Source of the DNA: Bacteroidales bacterium UBA3868 | GTDB lineage: Bacteria > Bacteroidota > Bacteroidia > Bacteroidales > WCHB1-69 | Length of the DNA: 5,329 nt | Direction: 5' to 3' | NCBI GenBank assembly: GCA_002392325.1 | Contig: DGGS01000088.1 | Location: 1-5,329, forward strand | In this document: one piece after another, positions 1 through 5,329 of the stretch | How the letters are laid out: each line of letters begins with the position of its first letter | Numbering within the stretch: the stretch's first letter is position 1 | Program-made: the position numbers and the translations under genes | Notes under the pieces: model-generated | The model's input: only the letters and a program-made list of their open reading frames with translations | Told to the model about the DNA's origin: nothing | Database searches by the model: none

Positions 1-567
1 GCCGCCACCGACATCGAGTTCAAGTTCCCGTTCGGTTTCAAAGAGTTGGAAGGCATCCACTCCAGAACCAATTTCGACCTCTCACAGCATGAGAAATTCT
101 CCGGCAAGAAGTTGCGCTACTTCGATCCGGAATTGAACGAGAACTATGTGCCGTATGTCATTGAAACCTCTATCGGCGTGGACCGCATGTTCTTGGCTGT
201 GTTCAGCAACGCTTATACGGAGGAGACGCTTGAGGACGGTTCCACACGCGTGGTGCTGAAACTGCCCGCCAAACTGGCCCCCAACAAGGTGGCTGTGCTG
301 CCGTTGGTGAAGAAAGACGGACTGCCGGAGATCGGACAGGAAGTTTTCGACATGCTGAAGAAGGACTTCATGGTGCAATACGAGGATAAAGATGCCATCG
401 GACGCCGCTACCGCCGACAGGATGCCATCGGAACCCCGTTCTGCGTCACCATCGACAACCAGACCAAGGAGGACAACACGGTGACTGTGCGCGAGCGCGA
501 CACCATGCAGCAATACCGCCTCCCCATTGCCGACCTGACAGTGGAATTGTTGAAACGATTGCGATAA
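1..567 (+). CDS. glyS: Glycyl-tRNA synthetase, class II single-chain type (C-terminal part)
   Basis: This enzyme charges tRNA-Gly with glycine in the cytoplasm, using ATP. The frame is open from base 1, so the gene is cut by the window edge and about 188 C-terminal residues are visible; the bacterial homodimeric enzyme is usually around 450-520 residues. Visible residues 17-35 (EGIHSRTNFDLSQHEKFSG) match the conserved stretch ahead of motif 3. Class II motif 3 follows at about residues 51-66 (PYVIETSIGVDRMF), with its invariant arginine at 62 contacting ATP. Residues about 85-188 form the anticodon-binding domain, including GRRYRRQDAIGTPF near 135-147. The first ATG inside the frame (46) is internal, not the start. 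This is the single-chain type related to archaeal and eukaryotic enzymes, not the alpha2beta2 type. The gene naming follows that type; some annotations use glyQS. A hairpin begins 3 bp after the stop. Confidence 0.95.
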   Translation, partial: AATDIEFKFPFGFKELEGIHSRTNFDLSQHEKFSGKKLRYFDPELNENYVPYVIETSIGVDRMFLAVFSNAYTEETLEDGSTRVVLKLPAKLAPNKVAVLPLVKKDGLPEIGQEVFDMLKKDFMVQYEDKDAIGRRYRRQDAIGTPFCVTIDNQTKEDNTVTVRERDTMQQYRLPIADLTVELLKRLR

Positions 568-570
568 CCC

Positions 571-604
571 CATTGTAGAGTCATCACGAGGTGACTCTAC
601 AATG
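571..604. terminator. Perfect 13-bp inverted repeat, possible terminator or REP-like palindrome
   Basis: The arms CATTGTAGAGTCA (571-583) and TGACTCTACAATG (592-604) are exact reverse complements, separated by an 8-base loop. The hairpin starts 3 bp after the glycyl-tRNA synthetase stop and ends 25 bp before the next start codon, which is where a terminator would be expected. No T-run follows the right arm on the plus strand; the next bases are ACACAATATTTAAATT, so it is not a textbook intrinsic terminator. The perfection of the arms and the GTAGAG/CTCTAC core resemble palindromes I recall as repeated between genes in many Bacteroidota genomes, so a dispersed repeat is an equal possibility. 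The structure is seen directly; both functions are inferred. Confidence 0.6.
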
Positions 605-629
605 ACACAATATTTAAATTCAGACATTT

Positions 630-2090
630 ATGAAAAAATTGACCCTTTTTGTCGCCGCATGTCTGTTGGTCCTGACAGGTTCCGCGCAGAATATGAAGGC
701 CTTCATCAGCCACAAGGCGTACTGCACCGACAAGATGCAACCCTACATAGAGTTCACCTTTATTATCGGAGGCAATTCTGTGAAATATGCCTTGAACGAG
801 CATCAGAAGTACGAGGCCGATGTGGATATTCGGGTGGATGTCGCCAAGGGCGATACAGTGGTGAAAACGCTTCACTATATCTTGTCCAGTGATGAGTTCG
901 CGGACACTACGGGTCAGTTGCCGGATTTTGCTGATATTCAGAATCTTCCTGTTCCAAACGGTGATTTTTTCCTGAATTTCTACCTGACTGATCTTCATCA
1001 GGACTCCATGCAGTTGAAGTACATTGACCGCATTGTGTTGAACTTTCCGGAAGACAAGATTTCCTCTTCCCGCATTTCGCTGTATGAGGATCTGCGTGCG
1101 CCCGAATCCACCGATATGTACATCAAGTACGGATTCTGCCTGCCTCCGTCTTATTACAATTTCATTCCCGAAAACCAATACACCCTTCCGTTTGCGCTGG
1201 AAATATACAACACCAAACATGTGCTTGGAGCAGGCGTGCCCCTTGTGGCAAAATGCTTTGTCGAAAATGCGGAAAACAAACTGGTTGCGCTCCCCAACAA
1301 TATCATTACCAAGGAGTTGACAACCGATGATGTGGTGCTGGTCATTGACCAGTTCAATGTATTCAAACTGCCTTCCGGAAACTACAATACGGTAGTGGAA
1401 CTGTATGATGAACACGACAGTCTGTTGCTGGTGAACAAGGTGTTCTTCCAAAGAAGCAACCCTTCGGTGCAACTTGACCTTACCCGATACAACGATGTGG
1501 TGGTGGAAAACTCTTTTGTGGCGTCCATGACCGACCGTAAAGTGTTGGAGGAGAATGTGCACTGTTTGTATCCCATTTCCACCACGGTGGAACGCAATTT
1601 CTTTGAGAACCGTATGAAAGATGTGGAAACCGAGCAGTTGCAGCGGTATTTCTATGCTTTCTGGCTTGCGCGCAACCCCAACAACCCTGAGGCGGAATGG
1701 AACAAATATGCCAAGATGGTCTCTTTTGTCCACGAGCGTTTCGGCAGCAAGCAGGTGAAGGGGTATCTGACCGACCGTGGCCGTGTGTATCTGCAGTACG
1801 GCCAGCCCAATGAGATTCTGGAAATCCCTTCCGACCCGACTACGGTGCCTTATGAAATATGGCATTATTATTATTTGGATGACCAGTCGAATGTGAAATT
1901 CGTCTTTTACGATCCCTCGTTGGTGGGCAATGACTATGAGTTGCTCCATTCCAACAAGTATGGGGAGCTTCATGATTCCAATTGGAAGATGAAACTGGTG
2001 AAGAAGATTCAGCCGCAGACGGACATTTATAATGGGACTCCGGAGGACTACTACGGCGGCGACATTAATGGTAACTGGCGCTATCACTGA
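630..2090 (+). CDS. Exported GWxTD-domain protein
   Basis: A 486-residue protein of the GWxTD-domain family, known mainly from Bacteroidota and related phyla and without an established biochemical function. Residues 1-20 form a signal peptide (MKK, then a hydrophobic run ending in TGSAQ), so the mature protein is probably periplasmic or surface-associated. A VAAC sequence at 8-11 resembles a lipobox, but it lies inside the hydrophobic run, so ordinary signal peptidase I cleavage is more likely. The N-terminal half looks beta-rich, with PYIEFTFIIGGNSVKY at 38-53 matching the usual start of these proteins. The C-terminal domain begins around 338 (RYFYAFWLARNPNNPE), and the signature region is GYLTDRGRVYLQYGQPNEI at 378-396. 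The signature Trp is replaced by Tyr here. The ATG at 630 is chosen because it begins the signal peptide; no Shine-Dalgarno precedes it. It is the first gene of a likely three-gene operon, ending 5 bp before the sugar transferase. Confidence 0.85.
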   Translation: MKKLTLFVAACLLVLTGSAQNMKAFISHKAYCTDKMQPYIEFTFIIGGNSVKYALNEHQKYEADVDIRVDVAKGDTVVKTLHYILSSDEFADTTGQLPDFADIQNLPVPNGDFFLNFYLTDLHQDSMQLKYIDRIVLNFPEDKISSSRISLYEDLRAPESTDMYIKYGFCLPPSYYNFIPENQYTLPFALEIYNTKHVLGAGVPLVAKCFVENAENKLVALPNNIITKELTTDDVVLVIDQFNVFKLPSGNYNTVVELYDEHDSLLLVNKVFFQRSNPSVQLDLTRYNDVVVENSFVASMTDRKVLEENVHCLYPISTTVERNFFENRMKDVETEQLQRYFYAFWLARNPNNPEAEWNKYAKMVSFVHERFGSKQVKGYLTDRGRVYLQYGQPNEILEIPSDPTTVPYEIWHYYYLDDQSNVKFVFYDPSLVGNDYELLHSNKYGELHDSNWKMKLVKKIQPQTDIYNGTPEDYYGGDINGNWRYH

Positions 2091-2095
2091 TATTT

Positions 2096-2683
2096 ATGAA
2101 AAGACTGCTGGATATTCTCTCTTCAGCGTTGGTGCTGCTCTTACTGTTGCCGTTTTGGCTGATTATTGCCATGGCGATTGTGTTGGAGTCGCGCGGGGGC
2201 GTGTTTTACCGCCAAATCAGGGTGGGGAAGGACAACAAGGATTTCTATCTGTATAAGTTCCGCACCATGCGCACTGGTTCCGACCAGAAGGGTCTGCTTA
2301 CGGTTGGCGAGCGTGACAGTCGTATTACCCGCGTGGGCTATTTTCTTCGCAAATACAAGATTGATGAGTTTCCCCAACTGCTCAATGTGTTGAAAGGCGA
2401 TATGAGCATTGTGGGACCGCGCCCTGAGGTGCGCAAGTATGTGGACATGTACACGCCTGAGCAGATGCGCGTGCTGAGTGTGCGCCCCGGCCTCACCGAT
2501 CTTGCGTCTATACAATATGTGCATGAGAACGAACTGCTGGCCGCCTCTGAAGATCCGGAAAAGACCTATATTGAAGAGGTGATGCCCGCCAAACTGGCGT
2601 TGAATCTTCAATACATAGATAACCAGTCAGTTGTTGGTGATATAAAACTGATTTGCAAAACATTTGCCGCAATTCTTCGCTAA
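2096..2683 (+). CDS. Undecaprenyl-phosphate sugar phosphotransferase (bacterial sugar transferase, PglC-like)
   Basis: A 195-residue monotopic phosphoglycosyl transferase. The family transfers a sugar-1-phosphate from a UDP-sugar to undecaprenyl phosphate at the cytoplasmic face of the inner membrane, the first committed step of capsule, O-antigen, exopolysaccharide or glycoprotein glycan assembly. Residues 1-6 (MKRLLD) are the usual start, followed by one hydrophobic membrane segment at about 8-30 with Pro19, which fits a re-entrant helix. Family blocks follow in order: FYRQIRVGKDNKDFYLYKFR (37-56), DSRITRVGYFLRKYKIDEFP (74-93) and GDMSIVGPRPE (101-111), then RPGLTDLASIQY (130-141). Asp90-Glu91 correspond to the catalytic Asp-Glu pair, with Asp the expected nucleophile. 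The length fits the minimal PglC-like form, not the long WcaJ/WbaP forms with extra N-terminal helices. The sugar cannot be read from the sequence. No other glycosyltransferase is in the window, so the partner pathway lies elsewhere. It starts 5 bp after the GWxTD gene and ends 7 bp before the porin start. Confidence 0.93.
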   Translation: MKRLLDILSSALVLLLLLPFWLIIAMAIVLESRGGVFYRQIRVGKDNKDFYLYKFRTMRTGSDQKGLLTVGERDSRITRVGYFLRKYKIDEFPQLLNVLKGDMSIVGPRPEVRKYVDMYTPEQMRVLSVRPGLTDLASIQYVHENELLAASEDPEKTYIEEVMPAKLALNLQYIDNQSVVGDIKLICKTFAAILR

Positions 2684-2690
2684 TAATCTC

Positions 2691-3764
2691 ATGGATAAGA
2701 ACTTACGGAATTTGCTGAAACTGATTCTATTGCCGCTGCTGCTGACGGTTTGCCTGACGGCTGTGTCGCAAGTGCAGGATACCCTAACGGAGAAAGGGGA
2801 TTCCACTGTCACTAATAGATATAAGTTCACCAAGAAAGACTACATCCCCAAGTTCACCGCCACGGTTCTCGGCCGCTATGAGTATAACACCAATCTTAAT
2901 GCCCATCATTTTGAGTTGCGCCATACGCGTGTGGGCGTTTATGGCAGCGTGCACCCCATGTTTTCCTACATGGCTTTGGTGGACCTTACCTTCGGCGGAA
3001 AATTCTCCCCAGTGGCTATTTTCGCGCAATTCAAACCCGTAAAAGGACTATCGTTTCTGATTGGTTATGATAAAATGCCGTTCAGTAATGAGAATCTGCT
3101 TTCCCCATATCAATATTATTTCTCCGACAAATCGTTTCTTACCCAGAAAATCACCGCTTGGAGCGATGTGGGTGGCGTGGTGGCTTACAAGTGGGATAAA
3201 GTCGTGCCCTTTGAGATTAAAGCGGGCGTGTTCAACAGCCGTGGATTCAGCCGGCAGATGCAGTTCCAGAAAGAACTGAATTATGTGGCGCGCGGTTCGT
3301 TCAAGTTCTTCAAGGGCTTTGAATTAACCGTCAACTACGCCGCCGTGCGCCCGGAAGAGCTTCGGATGCACAATCTCGGTTTGGGTTTGGCGTATGATAT
3401 TGCCAATCTGCATCTGGAATCGGAGTATATATATAAATGGTATGCCGATGCGGGATTCCAACCCACTCATGCCTTGTACGGATTTGCATACTATAAGATT
3501 GGCGTGAATAAGAAATGGTTGGAACATGTGGATGTGGCAGCGCGTTACGATGCCATTACGCCCAATTGTGATGGAAGACTGCTTGAAAATGACCGATATT
3601 TCGTTGAACCTTTCCGCCAGCGCATTACTGCCGGTTTGACCTTAATGTTCATTGAAAAGCCGGTCCGGGCTGGAATCCGGGTGAATTATGAGAAGAACTT
3701 TTCCCGTAAAGGTGTGATAAATGGGGAAGACAGGGTGATTTTGGAACTCATCACGCATTACTAA
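2691..3764 (+). CDS. Outer-membrane porin, phosphate-selective porin O/P-like
   Basis: A predicted 357-residue outer-membrane beta-barrel. Residues 1-26 are a signal peptide (MDKNLRNLLK, then a leucine-rich run ending TAVSQ). The rest alternates in short amphipathic strands rich in Tyr, Phe and Gly and ends in ELITHY, with the C-terminal aromatic residue usual for barrels. FELRHTRVGVYGSVHPMFSY (74-93) and GYDKMPFSNENLLSP (125-139) resemble the conserved strands of the OprO/OprP family, where a G-[FY]-x-K-x-P-F-S motif is typical. Actual phosphate selectivity cannot be inferred; many Bacteroidota members have unknown substrates. An in-frame ATG at 2664 would add nine residues ahead of the signal peptide and overlap the upstream gene, so the ATG at 2691 is preferred. 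It is the last gene of the likely operon. Its TAA overlaps the stop codon of the opposing lipoprotein gene, leaving no room for a separate terminator. Confidence 0.8.
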   Translation: MDKNLRNLLKLILLPLLLTVCLTAVSQVQDTLTEKGDSTVTNRYKFTKKDYIPKFTATVLGRYEYNTNLNAHHFELRHTRVGVYGSVHPMFSYMALVDLTFGGKFSPVAIFAQFKPVKGLSFLIGYDKMPFSNENLLSPYQYYFSDKSFLTQKITAWSDVGGVVAYKWDKVVPFEIKAGVFNSRGFSRQMQFQKELNYVARGSFKFFKGFELTVNYAAVRPEELRMHNLGLGLAYDIANLHLESEYIYKWYADAGFQPTHALYGFAYYKIGVNKKWLEHVDVAARYDAITPNCDGRLLENDRYFVEPFRQRITAGLTLMFIEKPVRAGIRVNYEKNFSRKGVINGEDRVILELITHY

Positions 3765-4855
3765 CCCAACAGTTGCTTCCGAACCCCTGCCAATTCCGCA
3801 TCGCTCATGCCGTATGCCTCTTTGCCCCGTTGTAGGCATTTGTCGAAATTGTCCGTGTCCTTTAACCCTTTGTAGCATTGCAATTCGCTGTACCAAAGGT
3901 CCCAAAGCAGAGGCAATGCGCTTTCCGCTGTGGTGAGGCAGTCAAGCGCCCGCTGGAAGTCTTTGGCGTTCATGCACGCCTTCCCGTAAAACAGCAGATA
4001 GATGGGGTCATCGCCGGTGTGCGGTATCAGTTGGTTGATAACCTCTTCTGTATTAGCGATTTTCCCTTCGTTGAAATAATAGAGAAGCTTATGGAGCAGC
4101 ATATAACGCTCGTCAATGTCTTCCTTCAAAGTCTCCATTTGGGGAATGAAATTCTTGGCGTTTGTCTTATAAAGATTGGCTATAAAGAGCTGGTAATAAA
4201 GCGGATAATCTTTCAATTCGTCTTTATGGGTCTTCAGCAGTTGGAGCGCCTTGGCATGTTGCCCGTCCATGGTCAGTTCCTGGGCGTTTTGCAGCCAATG
4301 GGCGTTGTCGGTCGGGTTTGTCTGGATCATCAGGTTCAGTAACATGCTGTATTCGATGTTTTTCGACAAGGTGCTGCCCGTATTGTAGATAAACCCATCC
4401 TTCAGCTTTAGTTCGCCATTCACAGTGTCCACCACGAAATCCATGAAATTGAGGTTGAAGTCGTCGTAGGTGCGGAACACAACATGATGTTCCCCATTCT
4501 CAAAGTAGTATCTTGTGAATGCAAAGTCGCCGCCCGTACTGACGGCTTTCACCGCCTGCTCGCCGAGGTGGAGGCATTTTTGGAAATACTCTTTTCCGCC
4601 TTCCACATCAAAACCGCTGTAAACGATGGAGTTTTCAGACACGAGTTGTCGGATGTTTTCCTCGTCAATGGCATTATTGAGCGCGTCGGGATGCTCTTGG
4701 ACAATGCCCTTGGCAAGTTCCTGTGCAAAGGCGGTCACCGACTGCTCAGTGAGTTCCGCCGGAGCTGTTACGGCTTCCGTTTTGTCTTTTTTGTGGCACC
4801 CTTGCCCCAAAAACAAACCTAAAAAACATACAATTAATAAAATATGTCTATTCAT
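3761..4855 (-). CDS. Predicted lipoprotein with NTF2-like N-terminal region and TPR-like repeats
   Basis: A 364-residue protein I cannot assign to a named gene. Residues 1-20 are a lipoprotein signal: Asn-Arg-His, a hydrophobic run, then LGQGC, with Cys20 the probable lipid-modified residue. Gln at -2 is slightly off the lipobox consensus, but this is tolerated in Bacteroidota. Residues about 36-165 are a mixed alpha/beta region; the strand pattern FAFTRYYFENGEHHVVFRTY, then LNFMDFVVDTVNGELKLKDGFIY, resembles NTF2-like domains found ahead of TPRs in related proteins. Residues about 183-348 are helical, with TPR-like units near 185-216, 285-317 and 320-348 (for example YLLFYGKACMNAKDFQRALD). 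TPRs usually bind other proteins, so a scaffold role at the inner or outer membrane is plausible, but the partner is unknown. It lies downstream of the nuclease/phosphatase-family gene in the same direction, with a 70-bp gap. The start at 4855 is supported by the signal peptide; no Shine-Dalgarno is present. Confidence 0.8.
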   Translation of the reverse strand: MNRHILLIVCFLGLFLGQGCHKKDKTEAVTAPAELTEQSVTAFAQELAKGIVQEHPDALNNAIDEENIRQLVSENSIVYSGFDVEGGKEYFQKCLHLGEQAVKAVSTGGDFAFTRYYFENGEHHVVFRTYDDFNLNFMDFVVDTVNGELKLKDGFIYNTGSTLSKNIEYSMLLNLMIQTNPTDNAHWLQNAQELTMDGQHAKALQLLKTHKDELKDYPLYYQLFIANLYKTNAKNFIPQMETLKEDIDERYMLLHKLLYYFNEGKIANTEEVINQLIPHTGDDPIYLLFYGKACMNAKDFQRALDCLTTAESALPLLWDLWYSELQCYKGLKDTDNFDKCLQRGKEAYGMSDAELAGVRKQLLG

Positions 4856-4881
4856 CGAGTTATTATTTTTTCATAACAAAC

Positions 4882-4925
4882 TTCACCCTTCACCTCCTTC
4901 ACCGTTCACCATTCCGCCGTTCACC
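4882..4925. repeat. Degenerate tandem array of TTCACC (GGTGAA on the minus strand)
   Basis: TTCACC occurs exactly at 4882-4887, 4889-4894, 4898-4903, 4905-4910 and 4920-4925, with a degenerate copy TTCCGCC at 4912-4918. Start-to-start steps are 7, 9, 7, 7 and 8 bp, so it is an imperfect heptamer-like array. It abuts the stop codon of the nuclease/phosphatase-family gene (4926-4928) and ends 26 bp before the lipoprotein start codon, filling most of the 70-bp gap. Read on the minus strand it contains AAGGAGGTGAAG, which looks like a Shine-Dalgarno site but is 36 bp or more from the start codon. The array is seen directly; its origin and role are unknown. Confidence 0.75.
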
Positions 4926-5329
4926 TCACTTCTTGTTTATAATCGAAATGTATGTATAAACCGGATAATGGTCGGAAGTCTTGAGTTCGGAGCAAACCTT
5001 ATGGCCGAAATCGTTGTATTGCTTGTCGTGCAGAATGTAGTCGATTCGGTAGGCGGGGAACACCTCGCCAGCGTAGGTGGTGCCGGTGCCTTTGCCGCTG
5101 CTTCGGAACGAGTCTTTAAGCCGGTGGGCAATCTTGTGGTAACTGAACGAGGCGGGTGAGTCGTTGAAATCGCCGCACACGATGATAGGGTGTGTGCAGG
5201 AGTCCATATCCGCACGCACGCATTTGGCCTGATGCTGCCGCTGTTCGAATGCGTCGGCAATCTTGTGGTACAGTTTGCGCGCCTTCTGATCGATGTCGGG
5301 ATCATCTATGTTGCTGTGTAACATGGCAT
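4926..5329 (-). CDS. Endonuclease/exonuclease/phosphatase-superfamily protein (C-terminal part)
   Basis: The frame stays open to the window edge, so about 133 C-terminal residues of a larger protein are visible; Bacteroidota members are commonly about 300-370 residues. This superfamily shares the DNase I/exonuclease III fold and cleaves phosphodiester or phosphomonoester bonds with a divalent metal; substrates range from nucleic acids to phospholipids and inositol phosphates. Counting from the first visible Met (complement of 5322-5324), GDFNDSP at 51-57 carries the conserved Asp and Asn of the active site. RIDYIL at 93-98 is a family strand motif, and SDHYPV at 117-122 carries the C-terminal catalytic His. 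That Met is probably internal, because the metal-binding and N-terminal motifs must lie further upstream, outside the window. The exact substrate cannot be told. It ends directly at the GGTGAA array, ahead of the lipoprotein gene in the same direction, so the two could be co-transcribed. Confidence 0.88.
   Translation of the reverse strand, partial: AMLHSNIDDPDIDQKARKLYHKIADAFEQRQHQAKCVRADMDSCTHPIIVCGDFNDSPASFSYHKIAHRLKDSFRSSGKGTGTTYAGEVFPAYRIDYILHDKQYNDFGHKVCSELKTSDHYPVYTYISIINKK

Noticed and set aside
82..627. A 181-codon open frame on the minus strand opposite the glycyl-tRNA synthetase gene, crossing the palindrome.
   Set aside because: The opposite strand encodes a clear synthetase with catalytic motifs. 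The antisense translation has runs of His, Gln and Val typical of shadow frames.
604..629. A possible Bacteroidota promoter (-33 TTG and -7 TAnnTTTG type) ahead of the GWxTD gene.
   Set aside because: The A/T-rich stretch contains TATTTAAATT but no convincing TAnnTTTG with a correctly spaced -33 element, so no promoter is called.
597..2087. A 496-codon open frame on the minus strand lying almost exactly opposite the GWxTD gene.
   Set aside because: The plus-strand protein has a signal peptide and a family signature, while the minus-strand translation is rich in His, Ile, Val and Gln without recognisable domains. It is the expected by-product of codon bias in the real gene, and the frame begins and ends with that gene's boundaries.
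2664..2690. An upstream in-frame ATG for the porin gene that would overlap the sugar-transferase gene.
   Set aside because: It would place nine extra residues (MPQFFANNL) ahead of a normal basic signal-peptide start, and the ATG at 2691 gives a better exported-protein N-terminus.
4863..4874. A minus-strand mini-frame ATG-AAA-AAA-TAA just upstream of the lipoprotein start, which could be a leader peptide or a decayed start resembling Met-Lys-Lys signal peptides.
   Set aside because: Three codons in an A/T-rich leader can arise by chance, no ribosome-binding signal supports it, and it is out of frame with the downstream gene.
4626..5159. A 177-codon plus-strand open frame spanning the lipoprotein start, the repeat array and the nuclease-family gene.
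   Set aside because: It crosses the ends of two well-supported minus-strand genes and an intergenic repeat. It has no coherent domain and is low in plausibility as a protein.
5283..5329. The visible M-L-H-S-N segment of the nuclease-family protein could be read as the H-L-x-S active-site motif with its His changed to Met, suggesting an inactive enzyme.
   Set aside because: The segment is only 15-20 residues ahead of the helix preceding GDFND, whereas the H-L-x-S motif normally lies further upstream in Bacteroidota members. The true motif is therefore probably outside the window.

Overview
The window looks like chromosomal DNA from a member of the Bacteroidota, most likely the order Bacteroidales. 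The evidence is the gene content: a GWxTD-domain protein, a short lipoprotein with TPR repeats, a Bacteroides-type endonuclease/exonuclease/phosphatase protein, and a single-chain class II glycyl-tRNA synthetase. All four visible start codons also lack a Shine-Dalgarno sequence and sit behind A/T-rich leaders, as is typical of this phylum. The assignment is by family recognition and sequence style; no database search was possible.

Left part (1-567, plus strand): the C-terminal third of glycyl-tRNA synthetase, with class II motif 3 and the anticodon-binding domain. It is followed 3 bp after its stop by a perfect 13-bp inverted repeat (571-604). This repeat separates the housekeeping gene from the next unit and may act as a terminator, or may be a dispersed REP-like palindrome.

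Centre (630-3764, plus strand): three tightly packed genes that look like one transcription unit, with gaps of 5 and 7 bp. They encode an exported GWxTD-domain protein, a small PglC-like undecaprenyl-phosphate sugar phosphotransferase, and an outer-membrane porin of the phosphate-selective porin O/P type. All three products are predicted to act at the cell envelope: periplasm, inner face of the cytoplasmic membrane, and outer membrane. This suggests a shared envelope or surface-glycan role, but the joint function is inference.

Right part (3761-5329, minus strand): two genes pointing the opposite way. A predicted lipoprotein with an NTF2-like N-terminal half and TPR-like repeats converges on the porin gene so closely that the two stop codons overlap by 3 bp of stop sequence. 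Upstream of it lies the C-terminal part of an endonuclease/exonuclease/phosphatase-superfamily protein that runs off the window. The 70-bp gap between these two genes carries a degenerate tandem array of TTCACC (GGTGAA on the coding strand).

No tRNA, rRNA, CRISPR array, insertion sequence or phage gene is visible, and I do not see evidence for a wholly new biological system. The points most worth a second look are the GWxTD/sugar-transferase/porin unit, the perfect palindrome, and the GGTGAA array.
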